Positions 1 to 5,926 of a stretch of DNA of 5,926 nucleotides are shown here, in pieces. The stretch's first letter is position 1; every line of letters starts with the position of its first letter. The notes under the pieces were generated by a model. It ran no database searches. It was given only the letters and a program-made list of their open reading frames with translations, and was not told where the DNA came from. Origin of the DNA: Chitinophaga pinensis (GTDB taxonomy: Bacteria > Bacteroidota > Bacteroidia > Flavobacteriales_D > Crocinitomicaceae); assembly GCA_945868555.1 (NCBI GenBank), contig CAMBMC010000166.1, positions 1-5,926 on the forward strand, in the 5' to 3' direction. Position numbers and translations under genes: made by a program.

Positions 1-99
1 AATCGTTTCCAGGATCCAAATTATGGAAAGTTTGATGCAAGCGGATTGGCCATGGCTGCTCCTGCAGCAGCAGATACAACAGCAGCGGCAAAGAAATAA
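1..99 (+). CDS. C-terminal tail of upstream gene, probably ActE cytochrome c subunit of alternative complex III (5' partial)
   Basis: Only the last 32 codons and the TAA stop at 97-99 are in the window, in the frame starting at base 1. The visible peptide begins NRFQDPNYGKFDASG and ends in a low-complexity Ala/Pro/Thr tail closing with two lysines. No haem motif, membrane segment or other domain can be seen in this piece. The assignment rests on position: in Bacteroidota the gene just before actF in the act operon is normally actE, a membrane-anchored periplasmic mono-haem cytochrome c. The stop lies 8 bases before the actF start, which fits one operon. A Lys-capped Ala-rich tail suits an exposed, flexible periplasmic end. 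The reading frame is certain, the ActE identity is inference, and another act subunit or a small extra gene remains possible. Confidence 0.6.
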   Translation, partial: NRFQDPNYGKFDASGLAMAAPAAADTTAAAKK

Positions 100-107
100 T
101 CATCTGA

Positions 108-1322
108 ATGACTACGAACATGGAATTCAAAATTACGAATAGAGCAAAAACAGTAACATTGGCATTAATCGTTGTCGGTTTATTGTTCACAGCGATCGGC
201 ATTTTTACCGGTATGAGCGATCATCATTTTGCAACACGCTTGCTTGCAAATGGGCTAATCAACAGTTTCTTCTTTTTCGCTTTAGGTCTAGGAGCATTGT
301 TCTTCTTGGCCTTGCAATACGCAACTGAAACAGGATGGTATGCTTCTGTGAAGCGCGTTATTGAAGCGGTAGCAGGTTTCCTTCCTTATGGAATGATGCT
401 TATGTTGGTGACTTTATTGACGATCACGTTCATGCACGGCGCACACATCTACTTGTGGATGGATCCGGAAATGTATACGGAAGGAAGTGAACATTACGAT
501 GCAATTATCGCAGGTAAACGTCCTTTTTTGAATGAGATTTTCTTTTGGGTGAGAACCTTGGTGTATATGGCCATCTATTACATCTTCTGGATGGGCTTTA
601 GAAAGCGCTCATTGTTGGAAGATTCAATAGGTGGAACAGACCTTCACTTCAAAAACTACAAAAAAGCAGCTACTTTCTTGGTATGCTTTGCTGTATTTAG
701 CTCAACATCTTCTTGGGATTGGTTGATGTCAATAGATGTGCACTGGTTCTCCACCTTGTTTGGATGGTACACATTTGCTGGAATGTGGTGTTCAACAATG
801 GTAGTTCTCGTTTTGACAACCCTTTATTTGAAAAAATTGGGTTACTTGCCAAATGTAAACGATAGTCACATCCATGACCTTGGAAAATGGACATTCGCAA
901 CCTCATTCTTATGGTCTTACCTTTGGTTCTCTCAGTTCATGTTGATCTGGTACGCGAATATCGGTGAAGAAGTCGCTTATTACATCATGCGTATTGAGAA
1001 CTTTAAAATACTTTATTTCTCTATGTTCGTAATCAACTTCGCCTTCCCGATGTTAATCTTGATGTCAAGGGATGCGAAAAGAAATGCTGGAATTTTGACC
1101 TTGGTTGGTTTGATCATCCTTACAGGCCACTGGTTGGATGTTTACATCATGGTTTCCGCAGGAACACTTGGAGCACAAGCTCAATTTGGATTCTTGGAAT
1201 TGGGAATGGTACTCGCTGTCTTGGGATTCTTTGTACGTATGATTCTAGTAAATCTTACAAAGGCACCTCTTACACCGGCGAATCACCCATTCTTGGATGA
1301 AAGTGTTCACCACGAAATATAA
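108..1322 (+). CDS. actF: Quinol:cytochrome c oxidoreductase, alternative complex III membrane subunit ActF
   Basis: This 404-residue integral membrane protein is a subunit of alternative complex III, which oxidises menaquinol and passes electrons to cytochrome c or directly to an oxidase. About ten hydrophobic helices are visible, near residues 16-36, 46-71, 86-112, 140-163, 187-200, 216-238, 262-283, 300-320, 327-349 and 360-383. Family-like motifs are SSWDWLMSIDVHWFST (201-216), the aromatic LWSYLWFSQFMLIWYANIGE (268-287) and TGHWLDVYIM (339-348). The second and third are rich in aromatic and polar residues inside helices, as in the NrfD-like ActC/ActF family. There are no cofactor-binding motifs, as expected. 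ActF is usually a single core copy with somewhat shorter length than ActC, and both its length and its place before coxB favour ActF. The start at 108 gives MTTNMEFK; a second in-frame ATG at 120 is an equally plausible start. No Shine-Dalgarno sequence is present, which is normal for Bacteroidota. Confidence 0.92.
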   Translation: MTTNMEFKITNRAKTVTLALIVVGLLFTAIGIFTGMSDHHFATRLLANGLINSFFFFALGLGALFFLALQYATETGWYASVKRVIEAVAGFLPYGMMLMLVTLLTITFMHGAHIYLWMDPEMYTEGSEHYDAIIAGKRPFLNEIFFWVRTLVYMAIYYIFWMGFRKRSLLEDSIGGTDLHFKNYKKAATFLVCFAVFSSTSSWDWLMSIDVHWFSTLFGWYTFAGMWCSTMVVLVLTTLYLKKLGYLPNVNDSHIHDLGKWTFATSFLWSYLWFSQFMLIWYANIGEEVAYYIMRIENFKILYFSMFVINFAFPMLILMSRDAKRNAGILTLVGLIILTGHWLDVYIMVSAGTLGAQAQFGFLELGMVLAVLGFFVRMILVNLTKAPLTPANHPFLDESVHHEI

Positions 1323-1357
1323 TTTGAATTTATTTTATCACAGATAATTGACTAAAG

Positions 1358-2620
1358 ATGTTAAGTAAATTAATCGCACTGCTCGTAATCGTTTTGGGTG
1401 TTGTAGCAATCGCCCAATTGGTTCGTGTTTACGAATTGTCGTCAAAGCTCCGCAAGCGTGGTGAACACGAAATCACAGATCGTGACAATAATTTCAATGG
1501 ACGAATGATGTTCTTGTTTGTTATTGCCTTGTATGTATTTTTCTTATGGCTAGTTCTTCGTTACGGTTGGACCGGACGAGGAGAAGCGGCATCTACAATC
1601 GGACGTGAAACGGATTGGTTGTTGAATGTAAACTTTATTGTCATCATTGCTGCTTTCCTCTTAACAAACACATTGTTGTTTTACTTCACGTACCGATATG
1701 TGCGAAAGGAAGGTGTTAAGGCATTCTATTATCCTCACAACAACAAGTTGGAGATGCTTTGGACGGTTGTTCCGGCATGCGTACTTGCAGTGATTATCAT
1801 TCTCGGATTGAAGAAATGGAACGATGCTACTTCAGCTGCTACTGATGACGCGATCCGTGTGGAGTTGTTCTCGAAGCAGTTTGATTGGACAGCGCGTTAT
1901 TCTGGGTACGATAACATTTTAGGTCGTTTTGATTATAAATTGACGACAGACAAGAATGAATTGGCCCTCATGACAACGGCAACAATCGACAGCGCAATTT
2001 TCTCTATGGAACATGGTTTAACAGGAATTGATTCACTTGTGTCGAAATTGAACAACCGAAAAATCATGTTGGTTCCTGAGGAACGTGAGAAAATGGAAAC
2101 TGACCTCTCTCGCAAGGAACGATTGATTCGTTTGTTGTATCAAATGCGTGCACACCACGACAAGAAAATGGATCGTGCAGCAGAAGATGACATCATTCAA
2201 AAAGACACATTGTACCTTTGCGCAAACAAGGAATATGAATTTAATTTCCGTGCAAAGGATGTGCTTCACTCAGCATATTTCCCTCATTTCCGCGCGCAAA
2301 TTAATACCGTGCCTGGAATGACAACACGATTTAAGTTTACTCCTGACATCACAACGAAACAAATGCGCGTGAAGAAAAATGACGCGAAATTCAACTACGT
2401 GTTGATGTGCAACAAAATATGTGGTGGTGCCCATTACAAAATGAAAATGATTGTAGTTGTGTTGTCTGAAAAGGAATACAACAAATGGATGAAGGGTGCG
2501 CAAGCGAAAACGTTTAAGTCCACATTCTCTCCAGCTCCAGCTGCACCAGCAGCTATGACCCCAGCAGATTCAACAGGGATGGTGGTAGATACAATGGCAA
2601 TGCCTGCACCGGTTAAATAA
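1358..2620 (+). CDS. coxB: Cytochrome c oxidase subunit II (CuA subunit), Bacteroidota type with large periplasmic insertion
   Basis: This is the electron-entry subunit of aa3 cytochrome oxidase, carrying the binuclear CuA centre in a periplasmic cupredoxin domain. Four hydrophobic helices are visible near residues 4-26, 49-69, 89-112 and 131-151. The first two are the N-terminal extension usual in Bacteroidota, and the last two are the classical subunit II hairpin, the final one beginning LEMLWTVVPA. The copper domain starts at SKQFDWTARY (172-181) and includes DVLHSAYFPHFRAQINTVPG (301-320) and CNKICGGAHYKM (351-362). CuA ligands by motif are His304, Cys351, Cys355, His359 and Met362; the classical Glu between the cysteines is Lys353. 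A charged, probably helical insertion occupies about 205-275, and the end (391-420) is Ala/Pro-rich. There is no CXXCH motif, so this is not a caa3 subunit with a fused cytochrome c. At 420 residues it is longer than the classical 250-300. The gap to actF is 35 bases, with an A-rich leader ending in TAAAG before the ATG. Confidence 0.95.
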   Translation: MLSKLIALLVIVLGVVAIAQLVRVYELSSKLRKRGEHEITDRDNNFNGRMMFLFVIALYVFFLWLVLRYGWTGRGEAASTIGRETDWLLNVNFIVIIAAFLLTNTLLFYFTYRYVRKEGVKAFYYPHNNKLEMLWTVVPACVLAVIIILGLKKWNDATSAATDDAIRVELFSKQFDWTARYSGYDNILGRFDYKLTTDKNELALMTTATIDSAIFSMEHGLTGIDSLVSKLNNRKIMLVPEEREKMETDLSRKERLIRLLYQMRAHHDKKMDRAAEDDIIQKDTLYLCANKEYEFNFRAKDVLHSAYFPHFRAQINTVPGMTTRFKFTPDITTKQMRVKKNDAKFNYVLMCNKICGGAHYKMKMIVVVLSEKEYNKWMKGAQAKTFKSTFSPAPAAPAAMTPADSTGMVVDTMAMPAPVK

Positions 2621-2651
2621 TCAAGATTTACAACTCTTTAAATAAAGTCAA

Positions 2652-4472
2652 ATGTCAGCAATAGCGCACGAAGAACACGGACATCACGAAGCACACGGTC
2701 ATCACGACCATGAGCACCATGAAGAACATTTCGTTTCGAAGTACATCTTCAGTCATGACCACAAAATGATCGGAAAACAATTCTTGATCACAGCTGTTTT
2801 CATGGGAGTTGTCGCCATGTTACTTTCTATTCTCTTCAGAATCCAATTGGCTTGGCCAGGTGAAAGTTCTGATTTCTTGTCGTTCTTCTTGGGTGAAACT
2901 TGGGCGCCAGAAGGTGTCTTGAAGGAAGACATGTACCTCGGACTTGTAACGATTCACGGAACAATTATGGTATTCTTCCTTTTGACGGGCGGATTGTCAG
3001 GTACTTTCTCAAATATCCTCATCCCATTGCAATTGGGTGCACGTGATATGGCATCGGGGTTCTTGAACATGCTTTCATTCTGGTTCTTCTTTATCTCTTC
3101 CATTTTAATGTTCTGTTCTTTATTCATCGAAACAGGACCAGCAATGGCAGGTTGGACCGTTTATCCTCCACTCTCTGCATTGCCTCAAGCGGTTTCAGGG
3201 TCTGGATTAGGAATGACAATGTGGTTGTTCTCGATGGCTATTTTCATTGCAGGATCGTTGATTGGATCGTTGAACTACATCGTAACCGTATTGAACTTGC
3301 GCACAGCAGGGATGACCATGACACGCATGCCATTGACCATCTGGACCTTCTTCGTTACGGCTATTCTTGGTGTTCTTTCATTCCCGGTTTTACTTTCAGC
3401 AGCCTTATTGTTGATCATGGACCGTTTGGCAGGAACAAGCTTCTATCTTTCAGACATCATTGTACAAGGTGAAATGTTAACGAATCACGGTGGATCTCCA
3501 CTGTTGTTCCAACACTTGTTCTGGTTCTTAGGTCACCCTGAGGTATATATCGTACTTCTTCCAGCATTGGGCCTTTCTTCAGAAATTATATCTACGAACT
3601 CACGCAAGCCGATCTTTGGTTACCGCGCTATGATTGGTTCTATCTTGGCGATTGGTTTCTTGTCCTTCATTGTATGGGGTCACCACATGTTTATCACCGG
3701 AATGAATCCGTTCTTAGGAAGTGTCTTCGTATTTACGACCTTGTTGATTGCGATTCCTTCGGCGGTAAAAGTATTTAACTACTTGACAACGCTTTGGAAA
3801 GGGTCTTTGGTCCTTACTCCAGCAATGTTGTTCGCGATTGGATTGGTGTCGACATTTATCTCAGGTGGTGTTACAGGAATTATCCTTGCGGATTCTGCCT
3901 TAGATATCGCAGTGCACGATACGTACTTCGTTGTTGCCCACTTCCACATTGTAATGGGTATGTCGGCAGTCTTTGGAATGTTCGGTGGTGTTTACCACTG
4001 GTTCCCTAAGATGTATGGCCGCATGATGAACACACGTTTGGGTTACGCTCACTTCTGGATTACAATCATCGGAGCATACGGCGTATTCTTCCCGATGCAC
4101 TTCGTTGGATTGGCAGGAGCACCGCGCCGTTATTACGATTATTCAGTGTATGGTGAATTTGACCAAGGATCTTTGGACATGATGATGGACTTAAACGTAA
4201 TTATTACAGTATTTGCAATTTTTGCAGCTGTTGGTCAGCTCTTGTTCTTATTTAACTTCTTCTACAGCATCTTCCGCGGTCCTAAGGCGCCTCAAAACCC
4301 TTGGAATTCAAATACCCTGGAATGGACAACGCCAGTAGAGCACATGCACGGCAATTGGCCAGGAGAATTGCCTACGGTACACCGTTGGCCTTACGATTAT
4401 TCGAAGCCAGGTGCGGATACGGATTTCATTCCGCAAAACGTTCCTTTGGCTGAAGGTGAAGAAGAACATTAG
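2652..4472 (+). CDS. coxA: Cytochrome c oxidase subunit I, A1-type haem-copper oxidase
   Basis: This is the catalytic subunit that reduces O2 to water and pumps protons. It is 606 residues with about twelve membrane helices between 41 and 540. By comparison with known oxidases, His102 and His432 bind haem a, His430 binds haem a3, and CuB is held by His295, His344 and His345, with Tyr299 as the cross-linked tyrosine (GHPEVY, 294-299). Glu297 in that motif marks the A1 subfamily. D-channel residues Asp132 and Asn139 and K-channel Lys373 (IPSAVKVF) are present; the usual Thr of the IPTG motif is Ser370. His422-Asp423 of the Mg site and propionate-contacting Arg492-Arg493 (APRRY) are retained, so the enzyme looks fully functional. 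The N-terminus has eleven histidines within residues 6-26 before the conserved FSHDHKMIGKQ start, and the end is acidic (EGEEEH). It follows coxB by 31 bases, with an A-rich leader and no Shine-Dalgarno sequence. Subunit III is not downstream. Confidence 0.97.
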   Translation: MSAIAHEEHGHHEAHGHHDHEHHEEHFVSKYIFSHDHKMIGKQFLITAVFMGVVAMLLSILFRIQLAWPGESSDFLSFFLGETWAPEGVLKEDMYLGLVTIHGTIMVFFLLTGGLSGTFSNILIPLQLGARDMASGFLNMLSFWFFFISSILMFCSLFIETGPAMAGWTVYPPLSALPQAVSGSGLGMTMWLFSMAIFIAGSLIGSLNYIVTVLNLRTAGMTMTRMPLTIWTFFVTAILGVLSFPVLLSAALLLIMDRLAGTSFYLSDIIVQGEMLTNHGGSPLLFQHLFWFLGHPEVYIVLLPALGLSSEIISTNSRKPIFGYRAMIGSILAIGFLSFIVWGHHMFITGMNPFLGSVFVFTTLLIAIPSAVKVFNYLTTLWKGSLVLTPAMLFAIGLVSTFISGGVTGIILADSALDIAVHDTYFVVAHFHIVMGMSAVFGMFGGVYHWFPKMYGRMMNTRLGYAHFWITIIGAYGVFFPMHFVGLAGAPRRYYDYSVYGEFDQGSLDMMMDLNVIITVFAIFAAVGQLLFLFNFFYSIFRGPKAPQNPWNSNTLEWTTPVEHMHGNWPGELPTVHRWPYDYSKPGADTDFIPQNVPLAEGEEEH

Positions 4473-4491
4473 TCAATCTTGATAATACTTA

Positions 4492-4530
4492 AAAAGCCTT
4501 CCGTTTTTAACGGGAGGCTTTTGTATTTTT
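4492..4530 (+). terminator. Intrinsic terminator after coxA
   Basis: An inverted repeat pairs AAAAGCCTTCCG (4492-4503) with CGGGAGGCTTTT (4511-4522) around a 7-base loop TTTTTAA. This gives a 12-bp stem with one G-U wobble, followed by GTATTTTT. It begins 19 bases after the coxA stop and is the only clear terminator in the window, so it should end the act-cox transcript. The A-run on the upstream side could also give weak termination on the other strand, but no minus-strand gene needs it. Confidence 0.88.
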
Positions 4531-4531
4531 G
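4524..4531 (+). promoter_or_regulatory. Putative Bacteroidota -7 promoter element for ruvB-queG
   Basis: TATTTTTG is an exact match to TAnnTTTG, the -7 element recognised by the primary sigma factor of Bacteroidota. It lies directly in the T-tail of the coxA terminator and 15 bases before the ruvB start codon. A start site about 5-8 bases after the element, as is usual, would give a leader of roughly 8-11 bases. No good TTG is seen at the -33 position, where the sequence is the terminator loop and right arm (T-run at 4504-4508), so the promoter is plausible but not proven. The element is short and AT-rich enough to occur by chance. Confidence 0.5.
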
Positions 4532-4546
4532 TAAAAACGCAATTCA

Positions 4547-5575
4547 TTGGAAGAAGAGGACTCATTCGATTACCGTCAGGAAGAACAAAATAATGGTGAA
4601 CAGGAATATGATAAGGTGCTTCGTCCGAAGAAACTGTCTGATTTTGCTGGTCAACCTTCTATAGTCGAAAACCTTGAGATTTTTGTAAAGGCGGCAACCC
4701 TTCGTGGAGAACCTTTGGATCACGTCTTGTTGCACGGCCCTCCCGGACTCGGTAAAACTACCTTGGCGAATATCATTGCCAATGAAATGAATGTCGGGTT
4801 TAAAGTGACTAGCGGTCCAGTGTTGGATAAACCAGGTGATTTAGCAGGACTTCTTACCAATCTAAATGAGGGGGATGTACTCTTCATCGATGAAATTCAC
4901 CGACTAAGCCCTGTGGTTGAAGAGTACCTATATTCAGCAATGGAGGATTATGTCATCGATATTCTCATCGATAGCGGACCAAATGCACGAAGTATTCAGA
5001 TTACCTTAAATCCCTTTACCCTTATAGGAGCAACAACACGCTCAGGATTATTGACATCGCCTTTGCGGGCTCGCTTTGGAATTAATTCGCGACTTGAATA
5101 TTACGATGCGAAAACATTGACTAGCATTGTTGAACGCTCTTCTGGACTTCTTAATATTCCAATTGATGAAGCTGCGGCATATAAAATAGCTTCGCGAAGT
5201 CGTGGAACTCCTCGTATCGCCAATGCATTGTTGCGCAGGGTGCGTGATTTCGCACAAATCAAAGGTACTGGAGTCATTGATGAAGAAATTACTGAAGTGG
5301 CTTTAAAAGCGCTCAATGTGGATGAAAATGGCCTGGATGAAATGGATATCCGAATCCTAAAGGCCATTATTGACAAGTTTAGTGGAGGACCAGTTGGACT
5401 AACCACCATCGCTACAGCCATTGGAGAAAATGCAGGCACCCTAGAGGAGGTGTATGAACCGTTCTTGATCCAAGAAGGTTTTTTGATGCGCACGCCGCGT
5501 GGAAGGAAAGCCACAGAAAAGGCATTGCGCCATTTCGGTAAAAGCCTCGGTTGGGCTCAAGGCGGACTGTTCTAA
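4547..5575 (+). CDS. ruvB: Holliday junction branch migration ATPase RuvB, TTG start
   Basis: RuvB is the hexameric AAA+ motor that, with RuvA, drives branch migration of Holliday junctions in recombination and DNA repair. The 342-residue product has the usual family length. Visible motifs are Walker A GPPGLGKTT (64-72), Walker B with DEIH (115-118), sensor 1 in GATTRSG (161-167), SPLRARFG (171-178) with the likely arginine finger Arg174, and sensor 2 GTPRIANALLRR (220-231) with Arg223. The C-terminal winged-helix DNA-binding domain spans about 265-335, including GPVGLTTIATAIGE and EPFLIQEGFLMRTPRGR. The conserved core starts at LRPKKLSDFAGQ (25-36), preceded by an acidic, variable N-terminus. 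The frame is open upstream only to the stop at 4532-4534 and holds no in-frame ATG or GTG before the core, so TTG at 4547 is the best start. It lies just after the coxA terminator and is probably transcribed separately from the respiratory genes. Confidence 0.97.
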   Translation: MEEEDSFDYRQEEQNNGEQEYDKVLRPKKLSDFAGQPSIVENLEIFVKAATLRGEPLDHVLLHGPPGLGKTTLANIIANEMNVGFKVTSGPVLDKPGDLAGLLTNLNEGDVLFIDEIHRLSPVVEEYLYSAMEDYVIDILIDSGPNARSIQITLNPFTLIGATTRSGLLTSPLRARFGINSRLEYYDAKTLTSIVERSSGLLNIPIDEAAAYKIASRSRGTPRIANALLRRVRDFAQIKGTGVIDEEITEVALKALNVDENGLDEMDIRILKAIIDKFSGGPVGLTTIATAIGENAGTLEEVYEPFLIQEGFLMRTPRGRKATEKALRHFGKSLGWAQGGLF

Positions 5576-5584
5576 ATCGAGTAG

Positions 5585-5926
5585 ATGTCATCAGCAGACA
5601 AATACACTGCACTCATCAAGCAAAAGGCAAGCGATCAAGGGTTCTTGTATTGTGGAGTTTCTAAAGCCGACTTTTTGACGGAGGAAGCCCCTAAATTGGA
5701 GGAATGGCTGCGTTTGGGGTATCAAGGTTCGATGTCGTACATGGAACGCAATTTTGACAAACGCTTAGATCCGCGTCTTCTCGTTGAGGGAGCAAAATCA
5801 GTGGTCACCTTGATCTACAATTATTTCCCGTCTGAAAAGCCTACACAGGATGCAACTCCAAAAATCTCCAAGTATGCGTATGGTGAAGACTACCATGTCG
5901 TAATCAAGGATAAACTCTTTGAGTTG
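5585..5926 (+). CDS. queG: Epoxyqueuosine reductase QueG (3' partial)
   Basis: QueG is a cytoplasmic cobalamin- and [4Fe-4S]-dependent enzyme that reduces epoxyqueuosine to queuosine at tRNA position 34, the last step of queuosine synthesis. The first 114 codons are present and the frame is still open at the window end. The N-terminal domain is recognisable from GFLYCGVSKAD (19-29), EEWLRLGYQGSMSYMERN (39-56) with following LDPRLLVEGAKSVV, the NYFP segment (79-82) and YAYGEDYHVVIKDKL (97-111), which match the family closely in order and spacing. The catalytic Asp and the ferredoxin-like cysteine clusters lie beyond the window, so intactness cannot be judged. The start ATG at 5585 is fixed by an in-frame TAG directly before it. 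It follows the ruvB stop by 9 bases with no promoter or terminator, so the two are probably co-transcribed. The link with ruvB seems to be one of shared transcription, not of function. Confidence 0.93.
   Translation, partial: MSSADKYTALIKQKASDQGFLYCGVSKADFLTEEAPKLEEWLRLGYQGSMSYMERNFDKRLDPRLLVEGAKSVVTLIYNYFPSEKPTQDATPKISKYAYGEDYHVVIKDKLFEL

Noticed and set aside
1318..1326. Possible TAnnTTTG promoter between actF and coxB (TATAATTTG)
   Set aside because: The spacing between TA and TTTG is one base too short or too long for the consensus, and the 35-base gap in a same-strand operon needs no promoter.
2408..2422. Cys pair in CoxB as a haem c site, which would make this a caa3 oxidase
   Set aside because: The two cysteines are separated by three residues and followed by CuA ligands; no CXXCH occurs anywhere in CoxB.
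2270..2503. Minus-strand open frame opposite the coxB CuA motif
   Set aside because: It is a shadow of coxB; the His/Phe richness reflects the reverse complement of the CuA region.
3152..3472. 106-codon open frame on the + strand inside coxA in another frame
   Set aside because: It overlaps the conserved helices of CoxA completely and encodes a composition without family resemblance.
4479..4664. Short + strand open frame spanning the terminator and the start of ruvB
   Set aside because: It begins at a TTG directly before the terminator hairpin, runs through it, and then follows ruvB out of frame; no conserved features.
5101..5514. 137-codon open frame on the minus strand opposite ruvB
   Set aside because: It lies wholly within the well-supported ruvB gene, shows no recognisable domain or start signal, and its Ser/Arg-rich composition is what the reverse frame of this sequence would give.
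1..5926. Novel defence, mobile or repeat-based system
   Set aside because: Bases are almost fully occupied by conserved respiratory and housekeeping genes. No direct-repeat arrays, transposase, integrase, toxin-antitoxin pair or tRNA could be seen on either strand.

Overview
The window is an ordinary chromosomal segment of a Bacteroidota bacterium, most likely an aerobic member of the Flavobacteriales near Fluviicola/Crocinitomicaceae (inferred from gene content and remembered family sequences, not from a search). Supporting signs are the alternative complex III genes placed directly before coxB and coxA, the Bacteroidota-style CoxB (four membrane helices and a CNKICG copper motif), A-rich translation starts without Shine-Dalgarno sequences, and a TAnnTTTG promoter element. 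All genes are on the + strand and no mobile element, CRISPR array, tRNA or rRNA was seen.

Bases 1-4472 are the 3' end of a respiratory operon. It holds the tail of an upstream gene (probably actE, the mono-haem cytochrome c subunit), then actF (quinol:cytochrome c oxidoreductase membrane subunit), coxB (CuA subunit II) and coxA (haem/CuB subunit I). Gaps between these genes are 8, 35 and 31 bases, with no terminator or convincing promoter inside, so co-transcription is likely. Together they pass electrons from menaquinol through alternative complex III to an A1-type aa3 cytochrome oxidase. These two complexes are known to form a physical supercomplex in Flavobacterium johnsoniae. All redox ligands needed in CoxA are visible. 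CoxB keeps the CuA ligands but has Lys where the classical Glu sits, and it carries a long charged helical insertion in its periplasmic domain.

Bases 4473-4546 hold a strong intrinsic terminator whose T-rich tail contains an exact match to the Bacteroidota -7 promoter element. This appears to end the respiratory operon and start the next unit almost on the same bases. That unit is ruvB (Holliday junction branch-migration ATPase, apparently starting at TTG), followed 9 bases later by queG (epoxyqueuosine reductase), which is cut by the window end.

I found no undescribed system. The items most worth a second look are the fused terminator/promoter with a near-leaderless TTG start for ruvB, and the CoxB insertion.
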